Assembly (NCBI GenBank): GCA_036636255.1
Contig: JAVWOV010000025.1
Span: 1 to 12,737, forward strand
Length of the DNA stretch: 12,737 nt
Source of the DNA: CALVXC01 sp036636255
GTDB taxonomy: Bacteria; Bacillota_I; Bacilli_A; RF39; UBA660
Direction of reading: 5' to 3'
Under the pieces are notes generated by a model. It did no database searches and had not been told where the DNA came from. It worked only from the letters and a program-made list of their open reading frames with translations. A program made the translations under genes and the position numbers. How positions within the stretch are numbered: the stretch's first letter is position 1; each line of letters starts with the position of its first letter. Shown here piece after piece: positions 1 to 6,191 of the stretch.

Positions 1-1
1 A

Positions 2-124
2 CTGCGAACTAAAACAATAAGAGAAACAGTCTTTAATAGTAAACATCAATTGGATTACAGGAAAAAAAGAATGCTCTTAGTCCAAAAACATTTCAATAAT
101 ATTTTAACACTAGAGTTTCATTAA
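2..124 (+). CDS. C-terminal end of an unrecognised reading frame cut by the left edge
   Basis: An open frame enters from the left edge and runs 40 codons to a TAA at 122-124. The readable part is basic (a run YRKKR near the middle) and ends ILTLEFH. I recognise no family. It uses codons that are rare in the neighbouring genes (CTG, AGG, CTC, GTC), so it may be the tail of a foreign or decaying gene, or chance. No terminator follows it before the rubredoxin promoter region. It is reported only because the frame is open for the whole visible length; sequence to the left would settle it. Confidence 0.25.
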   Translation: MRTKTIRETVFNSKHQLDYRKKRMLLVQKHFNNILTLEFH

Positions 125-131
125 CAAAAGT

Positions 132-159
132 TTTAACTATTTTACTTATAAAATAGAAT
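132..159 (+). promoter_or_regulatory. Putative rubredoxin promoter with inverted-repeat operator
   Basis: A weak sigma-A-like pair is visible: TTTAAC (132-137), 16 nt, TAGAAT (154-159). Superimposed on it is a perfect inverted repeat, CTATTTTA (137-144), CTTA, TAAAATAG (149-156). The right arm overlaps the -10 hexamer, where a repressor dimer would block polymerase. The 8-4-8 layout is not the 7-1-7 layout of PerR/Fur boxes. The regulator is unknown, and in such AT-rich sequence the promoter call itself is tentative. Confidence 0.35.
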
Positions 160-211
160 AAATAAAAAAAGTTAAATCTAAGTGAAATATCACTTACAAA
201 TACTATTATAT

Positions 212-217
212 GAGGAG
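212..217 (+). promoter_or_regulatory. Ribosome binding site that fixes the rubredoxin start at 227
   Basis: GAGGAG lies 9 nt before the ATG at 227. It touches the ATG at 218 and lies inside the frame if translation began at the GTG at 182. The start at 227 also gives a protein beginning MKYRCTICGY, the normal rubredoxin N-terminus. Confidence 0.7.
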
Positions 218-226
218 ATGAAAAAA

Positions 227-364
227 ATGAAATATAGATGTACAATATGTGGTTATATCTACGATAACGAAAAAGAAAAAATTAAATTTGAAGAATTACC
301 AGAAAATTGGGTTTGTCCGTTATGTGGAGCACCAAAATCAATGTTCGAAATGATTGAGGAATAA
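227..364 (+). CDS. Rubredoxin, short 45-residue form
   Basis: A small cytosolic one-electron carrier holding a single Fe(SCys)4 centre. From the ATG at 227 it has 45 residues with the two knuckles CTIC (Cys5, Cys8) followed by GY, and CPLC (Cys30, Cys33) followed by GA. The conserved FEELPENWVCP block lies between them. Most rubredoxins have 52-54 residues; here the loop between Tyr12 and Phe21 is shortened, as in the known 45-residue Desulfovibrio desulfuricans protein. An in-frame GTG at 182 would add 15 residues with no match to the family, and the ribosome binding site argues against it. The gene looks monocistronic, between a palindromic promoter region and a terminator. No redox partner (rubrerythrin, superoxide reductase, flavoprotein) lies in the window, so its role, often oxygen or peroxide detoxification in anaerobes, is inferred from the family only. 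Confidence 0.93.
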   Translation: MKYRCTICGYIYDNEKEKIKFEELPENWVCPLCGAPKSMFEMIEE

Positions 365-403
365 ATATAAAAAACAGTATAAATCAAGAAAAATTGTTGT
401 ATG

Positions 404-438
404 AAATAAAGCCAAAATGACTTTATTTTTTATTTATT
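404..438 (+). terminator. Rho-independent terminator after rubredoxin
   Basis: AAATAAAG (404-411) pairs with CTTTATTT (421-428), with one further C-G pair inside the 9-nt loop. A T-rich tail (TTTATTTATTT) follows. The stem is A/T-dominated, as expected for this genome. It lies 39 nt past the rubredoxin stop. Confidence 0.6.
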
Positions 439-439
439 T

Positions 440-1363
440 GGGAGTGTGTAATAATTTTAATTATTTAAGTGAAGTACGACTATTCTAGAAATAAATTTTA
501 TTTCATTAGACATACTTAAACAAACAACGTTTATAGACTTAATCAGTTTAGAGCTTAAAATAGAAAGAATTCTAAAATTTATTTTATTAATAAAAAATTC
601 ATATAACTTAAATTAAAAGTCAATAGTGTTTTAAAGAAAAATAAAATATGATAAGTGTTTAAAAAAATAAATAGTTATTTAATATAGTTAAAATTGATGT
701 TTTTTAATATCTATCAATTAGCTTATAAATATTACTATAATCTATTTTATTATACTTTTATAGTCGTTTATACTATTTAAATATAATAATGTATCATTAG
801 GAATAATTGATGAATATTACTACTTAATTATTAATACATAAATAAATAAATAATCTTTTATCTAAAACTCTTTTGATTTTAATTAAAACATCTTCATTAA
901 TTTTTATTATATCATAAGTAACATCATTTTCTATAAAAGAAGACATTAAAAAAAGAGTTTACTGAATTAGACTATATTTTCTACAGTCTTATGGTAGAAC
1001 AAGAAGCAAAGGCTATCATTGGAACTATTACAAAAAGTTATTAAATGAAAATAATTAACCAAATATAAGATTTGTAATTTAATAGTAACATAGTGTACAT
1101 TCCTAATTAAGAATAATTTTAATTTAAAAGCTATATTGAAATTAATGGAGTACGCAACAGAAAAAATTTCAGCAGATGTATATGTTAATAACAAAAAAAT
1201 AATTTCAGATTGTGTTGAAGAGTTAGAAATTTTTATAAAAGTGTTTTCCTATAAAAAAAGATCCAAATAAAACATTTTTTTCTAATGATGACGAAATATT
1301 AAATATAACAGAAAGTATAATAAATGAATTATTATTACAGGACTAATTTAATTATTATAAATA
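440..1363. other. Gene-poor, extremely AT-rich stretch with decayed coding remnants
   Basis: No intact gene with a ribosome binding site and a recognisable product is visible on either strand. G+C is clearly lower than in the genes. The stretch holds a perfect 8-1-8 palindrome (488-504), an ATAA-type tetranucleotide run around 837-853, a protein-like but startless fragment at 966-1044 (contains YGRTRSKGYHWNYYKK, no family recognised), and the frameshifted remnant at 1094-1346. I read it as a former accessory or metabolic segment undergoing deletion-biased decay. Small RNAs cannot be excluded by eye. Confidence 0.55.
1094..1346 (+). pseudogene. Frameshifted remnant, possibly HPr/Crh-like
   Basis: The frame is open from 1094 (after a TAG at 1091-1093) to a TAA at 1268-1270; the first ATG is at 1145. 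Coding character then continues one frame over, to a TAA at 1344-1346. The switch falls at a run of seven A (1253-1259); six would join the two frames. The joined product would be about 83 residues, close to HPr (85-88). By eye it follows the HPr plan: TFLIKNNFNLKAI for the first strand and the GLHARPA loop, LKLMEYATEKISADVYV for helix 1 and strand 2, KKII near the Ser46 region, and DDEILNITESIINELL for the acidic last helix. The catalytic His would be Lys and no good start or RBS is seen, so any such protein would be dead in phosphotransfer. The coding-remnant call is moderately supported; the HPr identity is a weak inference. A terminator lies 18 nt downstream, as after a real gene. Confidence 0.35.
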
Positions 1364-1394
1364 CAAGGCTGTTTCTTGAGCAATCTTGTTTTTT
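1364..1394 (+). terminator. Rho-independent terminator behind the remnant gene
   Basis: CAAG-GCT (1364-1370) pairs with AGC-aat-CTTG (1379-1388, three-base bulge), followed at once by six T (1389-1394). It is G/C-rich for this genome. It would insulate the uvrB operon from upstream transcription. Its T run also supplies part of the next promoter. Confidence 0.6.
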
Positions 1395-1414
1395 AACCTA
1401 AAAAATGATATAAT
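1386..1414 (+). promoter_or_regulatory. Extended -10 sigma-A promoter for the uvrB operon
   Basis: TTGTTT (1386-1391), a 17-nt spacer, then TATAAT (1409-1414) preceded by TG at 1406-1407, an extended -10 element. The predicted transcription start is near 1420, leaving a leader of about 160-170 nt before uvrB. No Bacillus-type LexA box (GAAC-N4-GTTC) is visible around it, so SOS control of uvrB is not supported here. Confidence 0.65.
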
Positions 1415-1473
1415 TTATTGAAATTAAAAGGTTTAGTATTATTTAGTTTAAAAAAAAATTATGACACAACATT

Positions 1474-1525
1474 GTCCCCAAGTAAAAATGTGTATATTTT
1501 TAACCGTTAAAACTTGTACGGGGAC
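1474..1525 (+). promoter_or_regulatory. Structured leader element upstream of uvrB
   Basis: GTCCCC (1474-1479) pairs with GGGGAC (1520-1525), the most G/C-rich stem in the non-coding part of the window. Inside it AAGT (1480-1483) pairs with ACTT (1512-1515), with a 4-nt bulge GTAC on the 3' side, and AAAAAT (1484-1489) pairs with ATTTTT (1496-1501). AACCGTTAAA stays single-stranded. A near-palindrome, ACG-A-ATTTT/AAAAT-CGT, follows at 1536-1552. It matches no riboswitch or leader family I can name. It could be a cis-acting RNA element or a DNA operator. Confidence 0.4.
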
Positions 1526-1581
1526 GAAAAAGAAGACGAATTTTAAAATCGTATATGGTTAATAATAGTCATAATTAAATG

Positions 1582-1586
1582 AGAGG
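1582..1586 (+). promoter_or_regulatory. Ribosome binding site deciding the uvrB start
   Basis: AGAGG lies 4 nt before the ATG at 1591 and 10 nt before the ATG at 1597. The ATG at 1579 precedes it and has no purine-rich motif upstream. UvrB proteins usually begin a residue or two before the FKLHSEY motif, which also favours 1591 or 1597. Confidence 0.6.
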
Positions 1587-1590
1587 AACG

Positions 1591-3546
1591 ATGAAAATGT
1601 TCAAATTACATTCAGAATATGAACCGGCTGGTGACCAACCACAGGCAATAGAAAAGCTAGTTGACGGAATCAATAAAGGCGTGAAACACCAGACGTTACT
1701 AGGTGTTACAGGTAGTGGTAAAACTTTTACAATAGCCAATGTAATAGCAAAAGTTAATAAACCAACACTTGTAATAGCCCACAATAAAACACTAGCCGGA
1801 CAATTATATTCAGAACTTAAGGAGATGTTTCCGGAGAATGCAGTGGAATATTTTGTTTCTTATTATGATTATTATCAACCCGAGGCATATGTAGCAAAAA
1901 CAGATACCTTTATAGAAAAAGATTCGTCAATAAACGATGAAATAGATGAATTACGTCATGGAGCAACCTCATCATTGCTAAATAATAAAGACGTTATAGT
2001 TGTAGCCTCTGTATCATGCATATATGGAATAGGTGAAATAGAAGAATATAAAAACAAAATGTTAACTATTAATATTAATGATCAAATCAAAAGAGAAAAA
2101 ATCATGTACCGTTTAATAGAAATGCTATATGAACGAAATAATATTGATTTAAAAAGAGGAACATTTAGAGTTAGAGGTGATATAATAGAAATTGTGCCTA
2201 TTAGTCAGCATAATAGTGCAATAAGAATTGAAATGTTTGGCGATATAATTGAACGAATAAATGAATTTGATTTATTAACCGGAGTAATCCTAAACAGCAA
2301 AAAAACAATATCTATTTTTCCTGCAAGTCATTTTGTTACTAATGAAGAAAAATTAAAAAAAGCCATCAAAAATATAGAAATAGAACTTTATGAACAATTA
2401 GAAAAATTTAAAAAGGAAAATAAATTAATAGAATATCAAAGACTAATGGAAAGAACAAAGTATGACCTAGAAATGTTAAGAGAAACGGGGTTTTGCCATG
2501 GCGTAGAAAATTATTCAAGACAAATAGCTTTAAAACAAGCCGGAGAAACCCCAACCACATTAATCGATTTCTTCGGTAAAGATTTTTTATTAGTAATTGA
2601 TGAATCACACGTTTCTATTCCCCAAATTAGAGGAATGTACAATGGAGACCAAGCAAGAAAAAACAACTTAGTCGATTATGGCTTTAGATTACCCAGTGCT
2701 CTAGACAATCGTCCATTAAAATTTCAAGAATTTGAACAAAAATTAGACAATGTAATTTATGTTTCCGCAACACCAGGTGAATATGAAACCCAAAAAACGC
2801 CAATTCTAATAGAACAAATAATTCGCCCAACCGGCTTAATAGATCCAACAATAGAAATAAGATCAACAAAAAATCAAATTGATAACTTAGTTGAAAATAT
2901 AAACAAAAGAATTATCAAAAATGAACGAATAATAATAACAACTCTAACAATAAGAATGGCCGAAGAATTAACAAACTATTTAAAAAAAATAGATATAAAA
3001 GTTGCCTATTTACATAGCGAAGTAAAAACATTGGACCGACTAAAAATAATTAGAGACTTAAGATTAGGTAAATATGACGTTATAGTCGGAATAAACTTAT
3101 TAAGAGAAGGAATTGACATACCAGAAGTTAGCCTAATAGCTATAATGGATGCCGATAAGCAAGGATTTCTTCGTAGTACAAGAAGTTTAATTCAAACAAT
3201 TGGAAGAGCCTCAAGAAACGTAAACGGTCACGTTATAATGTATGCTGATAAGATAAGCGACGCAATGCAACAAGCAATAAACGAAACAGAAAGAAGAAGA
3301 AAAATTCAACTAAAATATAACAAAGAAAATAATATCAACCCAACAACTATTATTAAACAAGTAAGAGAATTAATATCAAACACTAATGAAGAAGAAAGTA
3401 AACCACAAAAAAGAACTAAAAAAAGCACTAATGAGTTAATAAAAAATATTGACCAGCAAATGCAAAAAGCCGCTCAAAAATTAGACTTTGAAAGAGCAAT
3501 GGAATTAAGAGATATATTGTTTGAATTAAAAAGGGAAAAGAGGTAA
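1591..3546 (+). CDS. uvrB: UvrABC excinuclease subunit B
   Basis: The damage-verifying, ATP-dependent helicase-like subunit of nucleotide excision repair; it is loaded by UvrA and then recruits UvrC for incision. From the ATG at 1591 it has 651 residues (Bacillus 661, E. coli 673). Visible motifs: FKLHSEYEPAGDQP near the N-terminus, Walker A GVTGSGKT (38-45), the damage-probing beta-hairpin region with YYDYYQPEAYV (91-101), Walker B with DESH (337-340), SAT (392-394), motif VI QTIGRASR (535-542), and a C-terminal UVR motif (about 615-651) for UvrC binding. ATG at 1597 is an equally possible start; 1579 is less likely. Only 3 nt separate it from lgt, and its last codons carry the lgt ribosome binding site. 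uvrA, usually the next gene in Bacillota, is absent. All catalytic motifs are intact. Confidence 0.97.
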   Translation: MKMFKLHSEYEPAGDQPQAIEKLVDGINKGVKHQTLLGVTGSGKTFTIANVIAKVNKPTLVIAHNKTLAGQLYSELKEMFPENAVEYFVSYYDYYQPEAYVAKTDTFIEKDSSINDEIDELRHGATSSLLNNKDVIVVASVSCIYGIGEIEEYKNKMLTININDQIKREKIMYRLIEMLYERNNIDLKRGTFRVRGDIIEIVPISQHNSAIRIEMFGDIIERINEFDLLTGVILNSKKTISIFPASHFVTNEEKLKKAIKNIEIELYEQLEKFKKENKLIEYQRLMERTKYDLEMLRETGFCHGVENYSRQIALKQAGETPTTLIDFFGKDFLLVIDESHVSIPQIRGMYNGDQARKNNLVDYGFRLPSALDNRPLKFQEFEQKLDNVIYVSATPGEYETQKTPILIEQIIRPTGLIDPTIEIRSTKNQIDNLVENINKRIIKNERIIITTLTIRMAEELTNYLKKIDIKVAYLHSEVKTLDRLKIIRDLRLGKYDVIVGINLLREGIDIPEVSLIAIMDADKQGFLRSTRSLIQTIGRASRNVNGHVIMYADKISDAMQQAINETERRRKIQLKYNKENNINPTTIIKQVRELISNTNEEESKPQKRTKKSTNELIKNIDQQMQKAAQKLDFERAMELRDILFELKREKR

Positions 3547-3549
3547 ATA

Positions 3550-4335
3550 ATGAATCCTAACGTTATTGAATTTGGTTTTATCACAATAAAATGGTATGCA
3601 ATAATTATACTGTTTGCTATTATATTAGGCGGAGTATTAGCGATAAAAGAGGCTAAAAAACACCAACTATCAATGGAAATAATGATAGATTTATTTTTAG
3701 GTACTATTATATCAGCTATAGTAGGCGCCAGAATGTACTATGTTATATTCAATTGGTCATATTATAGTCAAAATATTAGCGAGATATTACAAATTTGGCA
3801 AGGAGGATTAGCTATTCACGGAGCAATAATCACGGGCCTATTGTGGGTAATATATTATACAAAAAAAAAGAAAATAAACACTTTACAAGTTACTGATATA
3901 ATAAGTGTAAGTTTAATTTTAGGTCAAGCAATTGGCCGTTGGGGAAATTTTATGAACGGTGAAGCACATGGGCCAATAACATCTTTAGCCTTTTTAAATA
4001 ATATTCATTTGCCAAATTTTATAATAGAAGGTATGAAAATAGGTAATACCTATTATCAACCAACCTTTCTTTACGAATCAATATGGTGTATAATAGGCTT
4101 TATAATAATAGTCTTAATAAGAAAAATAAGTAAAATAAAAATCGGGCAATTAACATCAATATATTTGATTTGGTATGGATTAGGAAGAATAGGTATAGAG
4201 TCATTAAGAACAGATAGCTTAATGATAGCAGATATAAAAGTTGCTCAGTTAGTATCAATTATAATGACATTTTCTGGAATAATTTTATTTTTAATATGCA
4301 ATAAAAATAAACAATATAAGGGGGAAAAAGATTGA
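3550..4335 (+). CDS. lgt: Phosphatidylglycerol-prolipoprotein diacylglyceryl transferase
   Basis: Integral membrane enzyme that moves a diacylglyceryl group from phosphatidylglycerol to the lipobox Cys of prolipoproteins, the first step of lipoprotein maturation. 261 residues, normal for the family. Visible motifs: WY near residue 15, GGLAIHG (85-91) with the essential His, the signature GRWGNFMNGEAHG (129-141), YQPTFLYES (169-177), and GLGRIGIESLRTDSL (210-224). Several hydrophobic helices (about 12-32, 48-67, 86-103, 112-128, 178-190, 200-212, 232-250) fit the seven-helix fold. It starts 3 nt after uvrB with an AGAGG motif inside the uvrB 3' end. Its stop overlaps the trxB start by 4 nt, so translation is probably coupled. 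hprK, the usual Bacillota partner upstream, is missing. Confidence 0.97.
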   Translation: MNPNVIEFGFITIKWYAIIILFAIILGGVLAIKEAKKHQLSMEIMIDLFLGTIISAIVGARMYYVIFNWSYYSQNISEILQIWQGGLAIHGAIITGLLWVIYYTKKKKINTLQVTDIISVSLILGQAIGRWGNFMNGEAHGPITSLAFLNNIHLPNFIIEGMKIGNTYYQPTFLYESIWCIIGFIIIVLIRKISKIKIGQLTSIYLIWYGLGRIGIESLRTDSLMIADIKVAQLVSIIMTFSGIILFLICNKNKQYKGEKD

Positions 4336-5237
4336 AAAATTATCAATGCGTTATCATAGGTGCTGGTGTAGCCGGCATGACAGCTGCAATATATTTACAA
4401 AGAATGAACATAAATATCTTGTTACTAGAACAAGAAACACCAGGAGGGCAAATCATTAATAGTCCCCTTATCGAAAATTATCCAGGCTTCACCAAAATAT
4501 CAGGAGCCCAATTAGCTATAAATATTCAAGAACAAATAAAAACATTAGAAATACCGTGTAAATATGGGAAAGTAATTAATATAAGCAAAGACGCAAATAA
4601 AAAAATTATAACTACTGATCAAGAAAAAATAACATGTGAATTTGTAATATTAGCAACTGGTCGAAAACCTAAAAAATTAAATATAACAAACGAGGATAAA
4701 CTGCTAGGTCATGGAATTAGTTATTGTGCTATTTGCGACGGAGCATTTTATAAAGGAAAAGATGTAACCATAGTAGGAGGAGGCAATAGTGCTTTAGAAG
4801 AAAGTCTATTTCTTTCCAAAATATGTAAAAGCGTAACAATAGTAAATCGATCAAACCAATTAAAGGGAGAATCAATTTTAATTAAAAGAATTAATGAAAG
4901 TAACAATATTAAAATCAAAAACAATAGTATAATAAAAAAAATAGTTGACAAAAACAATAGATTATATTATATTGAATTAGATAATACTGAAAAAATTTAT
5001 ACAAGTGGATTATTTATTTGTATCGGACTAATCCCCGATATACAATATACTGAAAATTTAAAAATATCAGCAAAAAACAAATATATTCTAGTTAATAAAA
5101 ATATGCAAACAAATATTGAACATATTTATGCATGCGGGGATATAATAAGCAAAGATATTTATCAAATCGTTACCGCTACTGGAGAAGCAGCTATAGCTGC
5201 GATAAATATTGCAAAAAGAATACAAAAAAAGGAATAA
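4332..5237 (+). CDS. trxB: Thioredoxin-disulfide reductase-like flavoprotein
   Basis: FAD enzyme that normally passes electrons from NADPH to thioredoxin in the cytosol. 301 residues, family-typical. Visible: FAD dinucleotide fold IIGAGVAGMTAA (8-19), GGQ (38-40), ATGRKP (108-113), redox pair CAIC (132-135) followed by DG, second Rossmann motif GGGNSALEE (149-157), and the FAD-contacting YACGD (266-270). The segment that normally reads HRRxxxR, which grips the NADPH 2'-phosphate, is VNRSNQLKGE (171-180): the His, second Arg and last Arg are Asn, Ser and Lys. NADH, or another donor such as a flavodoxin or ferredoxin, is therefore possible. Start is TTG at 4332, 7 nt after AGGGGG, overlapping the lgt stop. 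yvcK follows after 9 nt. No thioredoxin gene is in the window. Confidence 0.94.
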   Translation: MKNYQCVIIGAGVAGMTAAIYLQRMNINILLLEQETPGGQIINSPLIENYPGFTKISGAQLAINIQEQIKTLEIPCKYGKVINISKDANKKIITTDQEKITCEFVILATGRKPKKLNITNEDKLLGHGISYCAICDGAFYKGKDVTIVGGGNSALEESLFLSKICKSVTIVNRSNQLKGESILIKRINESNNIKIKNNSIIKKIVDKNNRLYYIELDNTEKIYTSGLFICIGLIPDIQYTENLKISAKNKYILVNKNMQTNIEHIYACGDIISKDIYQIVTATGEAAIAAINIAKRIQKKE

Positions 5238-5246
5238 AGGTGTAAA

Positions 5247-6191
5247 ATGAAAAAAAACGTTGTGATTTTTGGTGGAGGAACAGGGCTATCAACAATTTTA
5301 AAAGGGTTAAAACAATATCCTTTAAATTTAACAGCCGTTGTATCGGTTTGTGATGACGGAAAAAGTACTGGGCGACTAAGAGAAGAATTTAATATTCTAG
5401 CAGTTGGCGATTTAAGACGAGTTATTATTTCTCTTTCTGAAACAGAACCCCTAGTAGAACAACTATTTAATTATCGTTTTAAAACTACAAGTGATTTAAA
5501 TGGTCATACATTAGGAAATTTATTACTTACTGCTATGACTGATATAACAGAAAACTTTACCGAAGGAATCGAATCATTTGGTAAAGTAATTAATTTAAAA
5601 GGAACCGTTTTACCATTGACCGATTCAAATGTTACATTAATGGGTATAATGGAAGATAATCAAATAGTAAGAGGAGAATACAATATAACTAATAATAGTA
5701 AAAAAATCAAAAAAATTTATTACGAACAGGAACCATTAGTTAACCCAAAAGTGTTAAAAACAATTGAAAAAGCTGATTGTATAATTTTAAGCATGGGTAG
5801 CGTTTTCACAAGTATAATTCCTAATTTATTATGTGATGATGTAATTAAATATATAGATAAAAGTAAAGCAAATATTATGTATATATGTAATATGATGACG
5901 CAACCGGGAGAAACAACTGGATATAAAGTAAGTGATCATATTAAATTACTAAATAAATATTTAGGTAAAAGAAAAATAAATACCGTTATTGTAAATAATG
6001 GTCATTTAAGTGAAAAAATAGTAAAAAAATATGAAACTTTAGAACAAAAAGATCCAGTAGTAATTGACCACGAAAAATTAAGAGATTTAAATGTGGAAGT
6101 GGTCGAAAAAAATTTTGTATCTATTGAAGATAATATTATAAGACATAACAAGGCTAAGCTAGCATTTCAAATATTTTCGGAGATAATGTGA
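5247..6191 (+). CDS. yvcK: YvcK-type gluconeogenesis/morphogenesis factor (CofD-like fold)
   Basis: Member of the YvcK family, which in Bacillus and relatives binds UDP-sugars and balances central carbon flux against peptidoglycan precursor supply. It shares the CofD fold but no transferase activity is established. 314 residues, as expected. Visible: GGGTGLS (9-15), CDDGKSTGRLREE (35-47), GDLRRV (54-59), GHTLGNLLL (86-94), MGSVFTSIIPNLL (183-195), CNMMTQPGETTGY (214-226). Three conserved spots differ from the Bacillus form: DDGGSSG is DDGKSTG, PPGD is LAVGD, and GPGSLYTS is SMGSVFTS. RBS AAGGTG lies 4 nt upstream. rapZ (yvcJ), normally just before it, is absent. It overlaps whiA by 4 nt, keeping the usual yvcK-whiA pairing. 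Confidence 0.93.
   Translation: MKKNVVIFGGGTGLSTILKGLKQYPLNLTAVVSVCDDGKSTGRLREEFNILAVGDLRRVIISLSETEPLVEQLFNYRFKTTSDLNGHTLGNLLLTAMTDITENFTEGIESFGKVINLKGTVLPLTDSNVTLMGIMEDNQIVRGEYNITNNSKKIKKIYYEQEPLVNPKVLKTIEKADCIILSMGSVFTSIIPNLLCDDVIKYIDKSKANIMYICNMMTQPGETTGYKVSDHIKLLNKYLGKRKINTVIVNNGHLSEKIVKKYETLEQKDPVVIDHEKLRDLNVEVVEKNFVSIEDNIIRHNKAKLAFQIFSEIM

Noticed and set aside
824..946. 40-codon minus-strand frame beginning MSSFIENDVTYD
   Set aside because: Protein-like composition, but no ribosome binding site, an immediate upstream in-frame stop and no recognised family. Could be another decayed fragment; not enough to annotate.
967..1194. 75-codon minus-strand open frame in the gene-poor stretch
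   Set aside because: Low-complexity hydrophobic product with no ribosome binding site; the plus strand over part of it has more coding character (remnant at 1094-1346).
1501..1542. Second uvrB promoter with -35 TTGTAC at 1514-1519
   Set aside because: No acceptable -10 hexamer lies 16-18 nt downstream (CGAATT region), unlike the matching position at 7177.
1579..1590. Upstream ATG at 1579 as the uvrB start
   Set aside because: No Shine-Dalgarno precedes it, while AGAGG lies between it and the later ATG codons, and UvrB homologues start close to FKLHSEY.
1395..1590. LexA/SOS box upstream of uvrB
   Set aside because: No GAAC-N4-GTTC-type site is present; the GTCCCC/GGGGAC arms are far too widely spaced for a LexA dimer.
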